Shown here: positions 55,707-63,691 of the stretch, piece after piece
Layout: each line of letters starts with the position of its first letter
Position numbering within the stretch: position 1 is the first letter of the stretch
Source: Bacillus sp. EB600
GTDB taxonomy: Bacteria > Bacillota > Bacilli > Bacillales > Cytobacillaceae
Length of the DNA: 64,000 nucleotides
Assembly: GCF_024494385.1 (NCBI RefSeq)
Contig: NZ_JAEVLT010000007.1
Span: 62,001 to 126,000 of the forward strand
Direction of reading: 5' to 3'
The notes under the pieces: generated by a model
The model's input: only the letters and a program-made list of their open reading frames with translations
Told to the model about the DNA's origin: nothing
Databases searched by the model: none
Program-made: the position numbers and the translations under genes

Positions 55707-55741
55707 TAGAGGATATCATTTGAGATATCCTCTATTTTTAT
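55707..55741 (+). terminator. Intrinsic terminator after FAD-synthetase-like gene
   Basis: TAGAGGATATC (55707-55717) pairs with GATATCCTCTA (55724-55734), followed by a T run. The right half TTTGAGATATCCTCTATTTT is identical to the right end of the inverted repeat at 37374-37486. Confidence 0.8.
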
Positions 55742-55744
55742 TTT

Positions 55745-55888
55745 TTTATACCCATTTTCTATTTGTTGCCTTTCAAATTAATAAAAAGATTGACTAATAG
55801 TAGAGACATATACATGGCTGTTATTGGCAACAGTAAGGGAATCAGTATTCGCAATCTCAACCATATATTCTATTTGTTCTATTTTCAT
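55745..55888 (-). pseudogene. Remnant of a lysR gene (N-terminal fragment, internal deletion)
   Basis: On the minus strand an ATG at 55888 opens MKIEQIEYMVEIANTDSLTV and ends NNSHVYVSTISQSFY before a stop. This matches the DNA-binding start of the intact LysR protein (IEQIEYIVEVAKTGSLTKAA, HVSVSTISQS). The following bases jump to the 3' end of lysR (TACCCATTTTCTATTTGTTG). The middle of the gene is lost. It lies immediately upstream of an island promoter. Confidence 0.85.
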
Positions 55889-55921
55889 TTTTTACCTCTA
55901 TCTTTCGGAAAAAATGAAATA

Positions 55922-56022
55922 ATATTTAGAAAAAACTAATTTACTTAAAATATTCTGAATAATATAATAAGTCCATAGAGTTGTCGACGACCTTTTTAAA
56001 AAAACTTTTACCAGTCGACAAT
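55922..56022 (+). promoter_or_regulatory. Island-type promoter with split GntR operator for acyl-CoA dehydrogenase
   Basis: ATATTTAGAAAAAA (55922-55935), TTTACT (55940-55945), a 17-bp spacer containing AATATTCTGAAT, and TATAAT (55963-55968). GTTGTCGACGAC lies at 55980-55991 and a second partial site GTCGACAAT at 56014-56022. It looks as if one operator was split by an insertion of roughly 28-31 bases. Confidence 0.65.
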
Positions 56023-56044
56023 CAACAAAAAGGAGGAAAAATAA

Positions 56045-57274
56045 ATGGATTTTAGTTTAACAGAAGAACAAAGAATGGTACAAAAAACGATAAGAGATTT
56101 CGTTAATAAGGAGTTAATTCCCTTAGAAAATGACGTCCTTAAAAATGAGCGTGAAGGGAGACCGGGAATTTCCAGAGAACAATTAAAGGAGCTTCAATTA
56201 AAAGCAAAAAAAGCTGGGTTCTGGGGAATCAATACACCTGAAGAATATGGAGGTGCTAACTTAGATCCAATTACCAGTGCCATCGTTACAATGGAGCAAT
56301 ACAGAACGTTTGTCCCGTTTGAATTTGGGGGTCATGCTCACAATATTCTTTATGCGTGTAACGAGGAACAAAAACAAAGATATCTTGTACCTGTAGTAAA
56401 TGGGGAAAAGATCCCATGCTTTGCTTTAACTGAACCAAGCGGTGGATCTGATCCGCAAATGAATACAACAGCTGTTAGAGATGGTGACGAATATATCCTT
56501 AACGGTGAAAAAGTTTTCATCACTCGTGGTATGGAAGCTGATTTTGCAGTCGTTTTTGCTTCAACTGATAAATCGAAAGGAAGAAGCGGTGGTGTTACAG
56601 CATTCCTGGTAGATCGTGAAATGGGTTGGAGATCTGAACCAATTCAAACAATGGGTGGAACTTGGGAGCCTGCACAATTAATTTTTGATAATGTTCGCGT
56701 CCCTAAAGAAAATATCATCGGTGAAGAAGGAAAAGGATTTAAATATGCGATGATGTTCATCAATCATAACCGTGGGTGGGTTATTCCGGCACGAAGCATT
56801 GGTGCTGCTGAAAGACTATTAGAAATGTCTATTGATTACGCTAATACTCGTGTAACTTTCGGAAAACCAATTGGTACCAACCAAGCGATCCAATGGATGA
56901 TTGCTGACTCCGCAACTGAAATTGAAGCAGCAAAATGGATTATGTTCCGGGCAGCATGGATGGCTGATCAAGAAGGTTCTTGGAACTCTGATAAAAATGA
57001 CAGCATTAAATTTAGACATCAAGCTTCAATGTCAAAACTTTATGGCACTAACATGGTTAACCGTGTTGTTGACAGAGCTATCCAAATCCATGGCGGTATG
57101 GGCTTCACAAAAGAATTCCCTATTGAGCGCTGGTACCGTAACCTACGTGTTTGGAGAGTATATGAAGGTTCTGATGAAATGCTTCGCAGAACCATTTCAA
57201 AACATTTACTTGATGAACAAATTAAGCCTGGCGAGTTAATGCCTAGCATAAAAGATAGCTTAGTTTTAAAATAA
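56045..57274 (+). CDS. Acyl-CoA dehydrogenase
   Basis: A 409-residue FAD enzyme with the usual N-terminal helical, beta and C-terminal helical domains. It has the FAD-site segment CFALTEPSGGSDPQMNTTA, then GFKYAMMFINHNRGWV, MGFTKEFPIERWYRNLR and the catalytic-base region VYEGSDEMLRRTISKHLL near residue 378. It makes an alpha,beta-double bond in an acyl-CoA and passes electrons to ETF. A short or branched substrate such as isobutyryl-CoA would suit the downstream mutase route, but this is inference. AAGGAGG precedes the ATG. Confidence 0.92.
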   Translation: MDFSLTEEQRMVQKTIRDFVNKELIPLENDVLKNEREGRPGISREQLKELQLKAKKAGFWGINTPEEYGGANLDPITSAIVTMEQYRTFVPFEFGGHAHNILYACNEEQKQRYLVPVVNGEKIPCFALTEPSGGSDPQMNTTAVRDGDEYILNGEKVFITRGMEADFAVVFASTDKSKGRSGGVTAFLVDREMGWRSEPIQTMGGTWEPAQLIFDNVRVPKENIIGEEGKGFKYAMMFINHNRGWVIPARSIGAAERLLEMSIDYANTRVTFGKPIGTNQAIQWMIADSATEIEAAKWIMFRAAWMADQEGSWNSDKNDSIKFRHQASMSKLYGTNMVNRVVDRAIQIHGGMGFTKEFPIERWYRNLRVWRVYEGSDEMLRRTISKHLLDEQIKPGELMPSIKDSLVLK

Positions 57275-57286
57275 TCGTTAACAAAA

Positions 57287-57332
57287 ATAAGGCTTTACAA
57301 TATGTATGAAACAAATTGTAAAGCCTTACAAT
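57287..57332 (+). terminator. Intrinsic terminator after acyl-CoA dehydrogenase gene
   Basis: AAGGCTTTACAAT (57289-57301) pairs with ATTGTAAAGCCTT (57315-57327). Confidence 0.75.
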
Positions 57333-57389
57333 TTTCAAATAATTCTGGATAGGAATGAAATGGATTCTTTTAAAAAGGGTAGGTGAACC

Positions 57390-59543
57390 ATGGAATTAGA
57401 AGTAGATACGCTAAAACCCTTACTAGATCCAAGAAACATTGCCATTATAGGAGCATCCTCTGATTTAACCAGAATCGGAGGACTTCCTATTAAGAGTTTA
57501 GTAGATTTTAACTTTCAGGGGAAGATTTTCCCTGTAAATCCTAAGTATGTTGAAATTGCCGGGTTAAAATGTTATTCAACTATCAGTCAAGTTCCTTGTG
57601 TTGTTGATTTAGCGATTATTGTACTGCCAAGTTACTTGGTTTTACATGCTGTTCGTGATTGTGGTGAACAGGGGGTAAAGTCGATTATCGTCATGAGTGC
57701 AGGTTTTTCTGAAATTGGGGAACAAGGGAAACGAAATCAAGATGAACTAACTAAAATAGCTAAAAACTATCAAATGAGAGTGTTAGGACCAAACACAGTT
57801 GGCATGTTTAACTTGCAAAAGGGGGCAATTGCAAATTTTGCATTAACACCATCATTAGGTAGCGTTCCTAAAGGGAGAATCGGGATTGTAAGTCAGAGTG
57901 GGGCATTTTGCGGATACATTTATACACTGGCAGCGCAAAAACAAATAGGACTCAATTATTTTATTGGCACCGGTAATGAAGCGGATATTGATGTAGCAGA
58001 CTGTATTGCCTACTTAGCTCAAGATGAAAATACAGACGTCATCGCTGTCTATCTGGAAGGCTGTAAAGATGGGAAAAAGTTTATAGCATCATTAGAAATG
58101 GCAAAGAGAAATAAAAAGCCAGTCATTATCCTAAAGGTTGGCAAATCAGAGATTGGTAGTAAAGCCGCATTATCTCATACAGCTTCATTAGTTGGTGAGG
58201 ATGCTTCTTATGATGCGGTCTTCAAACAAACTGGTGCGTATCGGGTTGAAAGTATTCAAGAATTGTTGGATGTATCCTATGCATGTTCTTTTGGACGTCT
58301 TCCACAAGGAAAAAACATCGCTATCTTTACAGTGTCGGGTGGAGCTGGTGTAATGATGGCTGATTATCTAGCATTTCAAGATCTAAATTTACCTCAACCT
58401 GATGAAAGCGTAAGAAAAAAACTACTACAGTTAGTTCCATTTGCTTCTGTACAAAACCCGATTGATTTTACAGGTCATCTAGTCAATAATCCAAAACTTT
58501 TGGGGGAATTTTTGAGAGAGGTACTAGATAATAGAACCTATGATATGATTGTTACTTTTACAGGCATTCAAGGATATAAAGAAGAAGCTTTTGCAGAACT
58601 TTTATCTGCCATGAATGACATCAGTAATGAATTCCCGCATATCCCACAGTTGCTGACCACTTTGTTTACACAAGAAACCAAAAAGAAGATTCATAAAATA
58701 GGAATTCCTGTTTTTGATGATCCAATCACAATGGTTAATGTAGCAAAAGCCTTGTGTTATTTGGGCAATCATTTCTATCAATCTACTAAAAGTGAGACGC
58801 ATTGGGAAAAGAAGAAACTTGATTTATCTCTATTTACTTCCAGTGCTTTGACAGAAGGATACAGTAAACAATTACTGCAAAATTACGATATTCCAGTCAC
58901 AAATGAAAAGGTTGTGAAAACGGAAGAAGAGGCCGTTCAAATAGCTAATGAAATTGGGTACCCTGTCGCATTAAAGGGAATGTCACCGCAGATCTTACAC
59001 AAAACAGAAGCAAATCTTGTCCAACTAAATGTTAACAATGATATTGATGTATTTGGGTTATTTAGTTACATTCGTGAAACTATTTTGCAGATGAAGGATG
59101 CAGAATTTGAAGGAGTATTAGTTCAAGAGATGCTGGATCCTCCTGTTGCCGAAATCATTGTAGGGTCAAAAACCGATCAGCTATTTGGGCCAATGATTAT
59201 GGTAGGGTTAGGGGGGATTTTTCTAGAAGCATTCAAAGATGTTTCTATCAGGAAAGCACCTGTGGATAAAAATGAAGCATTAAAAATGATTCAAGAGTTA
59301 AGAGGCTTTTCTATCTTAAATGGGCTAAGAGGTCAATCCCCGGGTGATATCGAAGCGCTTTGTGATTTAATCACTTCACTAAGTCATCTGGTCACAGATT
59401 ATGCTGATGAAATTGAAGAAGTAGATATAAACCCAGTAATGGTTTATCCGTTAGAGAATGGGGTTATGGCAGCAGATGCTCTAATCAAACTTAAACAGCA
59501 ACATTGGAAAAAATCAATTAAATTAGCTGAAAATCTGAATTAA
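57390..59543 (+). CDS. ADP-forming acyl-CoA synthetase (acetate--CoA ligase family)
   Basis: A 717-residue fused synthetase. A CoA-binding Rossmann domain comes first (DPRNIAIIGASSDLTRIGG), then the succinyl-CoA-ligase-like domain with the phosphohistidine in LSHTASLVGED near residue 263, and finally an ATP-grasp domain (GYPVALKGMSPQILHKTEAN, VGLGGIFLEAFKD). It couples acyl-CoA and ADP with acid and ATP in either direction. It precedes etfB by 41 bases and probably shares its transcript. Confidence 0.9.
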   Translation: MELEVDTLKPLLDPRNIAIIGASSDLTRIGGLPIKSLVDFNFQGKIFPVNPKYVEIAGLKCYSTISQVPCVVDLAIIVLPSYLVLHAVRDCGEQGVKSIIVMSAGFSEIGEQGKRNQDELTKIAKNYQMRVLGPNTVGMFNLQKGAIANFALTPSLGSVPKGRIGIVSQSGAFCGYIYTLAAQKQIGLNYFIGTGNEADIDVADCIAYLAQDENTDVIAVYLEGCKDGKKFIASLEMAKRNKKPVIILKVGKSEIGSKAALSHTASLVGEDASYDAVFKQTGAYRVESIQELLDVSYACSFGRLPQGKNIAIFTVSGGAGVMMADYLAFQDLNLPQPDESVRKKLLQLVPFASVQNPIDFTGHLVNNPKLLGEFLREVLDNRTYDMIVTFTGIQGYKEEAFAELLSAMNDISNEFPHIPQLLTTLFTQETKKKIHKIGIPVFDDPITMVNVAKALCYLGNHFYQSTKSETHWEKKKLDLSLFTSSALTEGYSKQLLQNYDIPVTNEKVVKTEEEAVQIANEIGYPVALKGMSPQILHKTEANLVQLNVNNDIDVFGLFSYIRETILQMKDAEFEGVLVQEMLDPPVAEIIVGSKTDQLFGPMIMVGLGGIFLEAFKDVSIRKAPVDKNEALKMIQELRGFSILNGLRGQSPGDIEALCDLITSLSHLVTDYADEIEEVDINPVMVYPLENGVMAADALIKLKQQHWKKSIKLAENLN

Positions 59544-59584
59544 TAAAGTCGATATAAAAGATTTTTCTGAAAGGAGAAAACAAA

Positions 59585-60352
59585 ATGAATATTTTAGTGC
59601 TACTTAAACAGACCTTTGATACAGAAGAAAAAATAGTCATCCAAGATGGGTTAATTAAAGAAGATGGGGTTGAATTCATCATTAACCCTTACGATGAATT
59701 TGCGATTGAAGAAGCAGTGAAGTTAAAAGAGACTCATGGTGGGGAAGTTACAGTGCTTACAGTAGGTCCGGATCGCGCAGAGGATGCATTAAGAAAAGCA
59801 CTGGCAATGGGTGCCGACAAAGCCATTATTGTCGATGATGAAGATCTATTTGGAGACGAGAATAAAATTTCTAAAGTTATTGCTGCTGTAGTAAATAGAG
59901 ATTCTTATGACATTATTATTTGTGGGTATATGGCCGTCGATGATGGTGCAGCCCAAGTAGGACCAAGACTAGCAGAGCTATTAGATATTCCGCATATCAT
60001 TACGGTTACTGGCTTAGAAATTGCTGGAACAACTGTGAAGGTACAAAAAGATGTTGAAGGTGAAACAGAATTTATTGAAACTTCATTACCAGTTCTAATT
60101 ACTGCTCAACAAGGATTAAATGAGCCACGTTATCCTTCTCTTCCAGGGATTATGAAAGCAAAGAAAAAACCACTTGAAAGACTTTCAGCTGATGATTTAG
60201 AAATTGAAGCTGATGAAATTCCTTCAAAAACCCTTATTACCGATCAATATCTGCCTCCTAAAAAAGAAGCCGGTATGGTATTAAGTGGTGAATTATCTGA
60301 CCAAGTCAATGAATTGGTGCAATTACTATATAAAGAAGCAAAAGTAATTTAA
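59585..60352 (+). CDS. etfB: Electron transfer flavoprotein beta subunit
   Basis: A 255-residue ETF small subunit. It has MNILVLLKQTFDTEEKIVI at the start, NPYDEFAIEEAVKLKE, LAMGADKAIIVDD and the signature-like VEGETEFIETSLPVLITAQQ region followed by NEPRYPSLPGIMKAKKKP. It binds AMP and forms a heterodimer with EtfA, taking electrons from acyl-CoA dehydrogenase. Confidence 0.94.
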   Translation: MNILVLLKQTFDTEEKIVIQDGLIKEDGVEFIINPYDEFAIEEAVKLKETHGGEVTVLTVGPDRAEDALRKALAMGADKAIIVDDEDLFGDENKISKVIAAVVNRDSYDIIICGYMAVDDGAAQVGPRLAELLDIPHIITVTGLEIAGTTVKVQKDVEGETEFIETSLPVLITAQQGLNEPRYPSLPGIMKAKKKPLERLSADDLEIEADEIPSKTLITDQYLPPKKEAGMVLSGELSDQVNELVQLLYKEAKVI

Positions 60353-60372
60353 GAAGAAAGGGATTGAACATA

Positions 60373-61359
60373 ATGAGTAAAAATGTATTAGTTTTTGCCG
60401 AATCTCGAGAAGGAAATATTCGTAATGTTTCTATAGAAGCTCTTGCCGCTGCAAAACAAGTGTCAAACGGAGGGAAAGTGATTGCAATTGTATTTGGCAG
60501 TGACTCCCAAACCTATGTAAATCAGCTTGCCCATCAAGGAGCAAATGAAGTTTATGTCGTACAAAACAGTCAATTAGACTCTTATTCTACTGATGCCTAT
60601 TCACAAGCATTCACTCAAATAATTAAGGAAATCCAGCCGGATGCTATCATCTTAGGTCACACAGCGATTGGAAAAGATTTAGCTCCAAGAATAGCTGCGC
60701 GATTAGATCTAGGTCTCATTTCAGATTGTACTGGTCTTGAGATCAATGATTCTGAAATTCAATTTATCCGCCCAATTTATGCAGGTAAAGCATTTCAAAA
60801 GAAAAAAGTGTCAGAAGGGACTATTTTTGCCACTATTCGTCCAAATAACATCGTACCAAATGAAGCAAATACAAGCCTTACAGCAAATGTTGTTCACTTT
60901 GATGTTGAAATCACAAATATCCGTACCGTTATTAAAGATGTACTTCGCAGAGCAACTAAAGGTGTAGATTTAACTGAAGCCAAGATTGTCGTATCTGGAG
61001 GCCGCGGTGTTAAAAACAAGGAAGGATTCGAACCATTATATGAATTAGCAAATGTGTTAGGTGCCGCTGTTGGGGCTTCCAGGGGGGCATGCGATGCAAA
61101 ATATTGCGATTACTCTATGCAAGTTGGCCAAACAGGTAAAGTTGTAACACCTGACCTATATATTGCCTGCGGAATTTCAGGAGCGATTCAGCATGTTGCA
61201 GGTATGAGTAATTCAAAAATCATCGTCGCTATAAACAAGGATCCAGAAGCGCCGATTTTCCAGGTTGCAGATTACGGAATTGTTGGTGATTTGTTTGAAG
61301 TGGTTCCAATGCTAACAGAAGAGTTTAAAAATCTGCTTGCAGAAGTACAAGTAGGTTAA
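60373..61359 (+). CDS. etfA: Electron transfer flavoprotein alpha subunit
   Basis: A 328-residue FAD-binding subunit. The C-terminal domain has GGRGVKNKEGFEPLYELAN, VGASRGACDAKYC, QVGQTGKVVTPDLYIACGIS and GAIQHVAGM. An in-frame TTG at 60364 is too near AAAGGG, so the ATG at 60373 is taken. It should hand electrons on to the FadF-type protein at 52592. Confidence 0.94.
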   Translation: MSKNVLVFAESREGNIRNVSIEALAAAKQVSNGGKVIAIVFGSDSQTYVNQLAHQGANEVYVVQNSQLDSYSTDAYSQAFTQIIKEIQPDAIILGHTAIGKDLAPRIAARLDLGLISDCTGLEINDSEIQFIRPIYAGKAFQKKKVSEGTIFATIRPNNIVPNEANTSLTANVVHFDVEITNIRTVIKDVLRRATKGVDLTEAKIVVSGGRGVKNKEGFEPLYELANVLGAAVGASRGACDAKYCDYSMQVGQTGKVVTPDLYIACGISGAIQHVAGMSNSKIIVAINKDPEAPIFQVADYGIVGDLFEVVPMLTEEFKNLLAEVQVG

Positions 61360-61387
61360 TTGTTTTGAGAATATCGAACAACAGTGG

Positions 61388-61422
61388 ATTGGCAATGATC
61401 ATCTTTGATATTGCCAATTTTC
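61388..61422 (+). terminator. Intrinsic terminator after etfA
   Basis: ATTGGCAAT (61388-61396) pairs with ATTGCCAAT (61410-61418), followed by TTTTCTG. Confidence 0.7.
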
Positions 61423-61464
61423 TGATTGTATAAGCGATTTATCTAAGGAAGAAGGGGCAATTGG

Positions 61465-62278
61465 TTGTATAAAAAAATTAGTACGGTTTGCTTTCTTCTT
61501 ACTTTCTTATTTTATTTGCTAAGCATTCCGTTTTGATCTAAATGGATTTCTGTTATTTTAACGATCCTTTCATTCCTATGTATAATATATACTCTCCAAA
61601 CATTGAAAGGTGTTATGCTTTCCATTTCGCTTCTATTTATATTACTGGGAGCCATAACATTTATTGACAAAAAGAATATCATTCACCAATTGGTTTATTT
61701 TTCCAATACAGTTGATGTCATCACTCTAATTGGTTTAGTCCCGTTACTAACACTACCTGTGAAGGTATCAGGATATGCTAATTCCATTGAACAATTGTCG
61801 AGGAAAAAAATTAAAAAATCCAGTCAGTTTTTTTCTTTTACACAAGTTTTAACTTTTATTACAGGAACCGTTATGCACATGGCTTCGATGAACATCACAC
61901 ATACCTTAGTGAAAAATACATTATAGACGGACTCATTTGGTTATCTAATAATCTTCATCCTAGCTTACTGGTAAGTGTGTTTATGCTCATTGTTATCCTG
62001 TTTTCAATCATGGGAATGCATCCGCTAGTTGCTTATATCATTGTGCTACATATTGTGGATCCTTCAACCATTGGTATTCATCCAGTAATATGGGGTGGCT
62101 CTTTAATGGCATCAATGGTAATCGGGATTATGGTATGTCCTTTTAATGGTACAACATCTATTATATCAGTTTAGTAGGCTCTACTTCCCTTCAGGTTGCT
62201 AAATGGAATTCTGTTTTTGGCGTCTATTATTTTCTTTTGGTGAGTTTGATTGTTTTTGTTACAGTCAATTTATTTTAG
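61465..62278 (+). pseudogene. Decayed paralogue of the 37660 membrane protein
   Basis: From a TTG after GAAGGGG the frame reads LYKKISTVCFLLTFLFYLLS and stops at a TGA in codon 24. It continues with KGVMLSISLLFILLGAITF, LPVKVSGYANSIEQLSRKKI and GTVMHMASMNITHTLVK to a second stop. About 200 codons are missing, and then MGMHPLVAYIIVLHIVDPST and CPFNGTT appear. A frameshift finally brings in STSLQVAKWNSVFG up to 62278. Each piece aligns in order with the intact protein at 37660-39015. Two stops, a large deletion and a frameshift make it non-functional. Confidence 0.9.
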
Positions 62279-62348
62279 GGTATCCAAATAATTGGCTTTT
62301 ATAGATTTTAGGTAAAAGTTATATCAATTGGCTATCTTTTTAAAAATA

Positions 62349-62437
62349 AATATTCTGAGTCTTATGCGTATTCATTTACTTAAATGATTCAGAATTGTAT
62401 AATAATTTAATAGTAGATTGTCGACAATCTACTATTA
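62349..62437 (+). promoter_or_regulatory. Island-type promoter with a 30-bp perfect palindrome
   Basis: AATATTCTGAG (62349-62359), TTTACT (62375-62380), a 17-bp spacer containing GATTCAGAAT and TATAAT (62398-62403). The core ATTGTCGACAAT (62417-62428) is extended on both sides into a perfect 30-base palindrome covering 62408-62437. It drives the CoA-transferase at 62477. Confidence 0.72.
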
Positions 62438-62476
62438 CAAATAGAAATCAAGCAATATTTAAAGGGAGGAACAATA

Positions 62477-63691
62477 ATGGGAGCACTTGACGGACTAAAA
62501 ATAATTGACTTATCGCAAATTATGGCAGGCCCATACTGTACGATGGTATTAGCTGACCTTGGTGCAGAAATTATAAAAGTTGAAAAAGTAAACGGTGGGG
62601 ATGATACACGTCTCACAGGGCCATTTGTTAATGGGGAATCCATCAGTTTCTTTCAAATAAATCGAAATAAAAAGAGTATCGCTTTAAATCTAAAAACAGA
62701 GGAAGGCAAGAAAATCTTTTATCTATTAGCCGAGGAGGCAGATGTCATTGTTGAAAATTTTCGTCCTGGTGTAACCGCTTCACTCGGAATTGATTATCAA
62801 GCGATTAAAAATATAAACGATGGAATTATTTATTGCTCCATTTCTGGTTTTGGTCAAACAGGGCCATATTCTCATAAAGGTGGGTTTGACTTAGTTGCCC
62901 AAGGGATGACAGGACTTATGAGCATGACAGGGGAAAAAGGAAAGAGACCGTTTAAATCAGGGGTTGCGGTTTATGATATTGGCGCTGGAATTACGGCTGT
63001 ATATTCTATTTTAGCAGCGTATGTTCATAAAATGAAAACAGGGAAAGGGCAACAAATCGATCTTTCTTTAGCTGAAATTGGTCTCCCTTGGTTTGCATGG
63101 GAAGCAGCTGCTTATTTTACGAATGGAAAAGTGCCTGAAGCAACTGGCCATCGTCACCGATCCTTAGCACCTTATCAAGCATTTAAAACAAAGGACTCCT
63201 ATCTCATGTTAGGTTGTGCAAACCAACGAAATTGGGAGAAATTCTGTATAGATGTCATCGAAAAACCGGAATGGATCAAAAATCCGCTATTCATTGACAA
63301 TGCAAAGAGAATGGAAAATATCGAGGTTTTGGAAAGTGAGATTGAAAGTGTCTTAGTTCTTCAAGATAACAATTATTGGTTGACTCGCTGTGAAAAGGCT
63401 GGTGTACCTGCTGGACCTATCAATACTTTTGATGAAGCCATGAAGGATCCACATTATTTAGAAAGAGGCATGATCCAAGAAATAGAGCATCCGGTTATTG
63501 GAAAAATGAAAACAGTCGGCATTCCTACCTTCTTTTCAGAAACACCAGGAGAAATACGTACACCTGCACCTCTATTAGGACAGCATACCGATCAAATTCT
63601 GTCAGCCTTGAATTTTTCAGATGCGGAAATAGAGCAATTTGAGAAAAAAGGGGTTACAAAGTCTTCATCGCATAAGATTTCAGCAACGTAA
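62477..63691 (+). CDS. CaiB/BaiF family (class III) CoA-transferase
   Basis: A 404-residue formyl-CoA-transferase-like protein. It has GLKIIDLSQIMAGPYCTMVL at the start, GADIIKVE-type ADLGAEIIKVEKVNGGDDTR, VENFRPGVTASLGIDY, SISGFGQTGPYSHKGG and the putative catalytic aspartate D138 in GGFDLVAQ. The end is the classical PGEIRTPAPLLGQHTDQIL. It likely activates a substrate or intermediate acid of the island pathway. AAAGGGAGG precedes the ATG. A degraded copy of its last 40% lies at 43222. Confidence 0.92.
   Translation: MGALDGLKIIDLSQIMAGPYCTMVLADLGAEIIKVEKVNGGDDTRLTGPFVNGESISFFQINRNKKSIALNLKTEEGKKIFYLLAEEADVIVENFRPGVTASLGIDYQAIKNINDGIIYCSISGFGQTGPYSHKGGFDLVAQGMTGLMSMTGEKGKRPFKSGVAVYDIGAGITAVYSILAAYVHKMKTGKGQQIDLSLAEIGLPWFAWEAAAYFTNGKVPEATGHRHRSLAPYQAFKTKDSYLMLGCANQRNWEKFCIDVIEKPEWIKNPLFIDNAKRMENIEVLESEIESVLVLQDNNYWLTRCEKAGVPAGPINTFDEAMKDPHYLERGMIQEIEHPVIGKMKTVGIPTFFSETPGEIRTPAPLLGQHTDQILSALNFSDAEIEQFEKKGVTKSSSHKISAT

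Noticed and set aside
63639-63691. Start of a gene overlapping the end of the last CoA-transferase
   Set aside because: The apparent ATG lies within CoA-transferase codons in another frame; only the part after 63692 looks like protein, so it is treated as a fragment.
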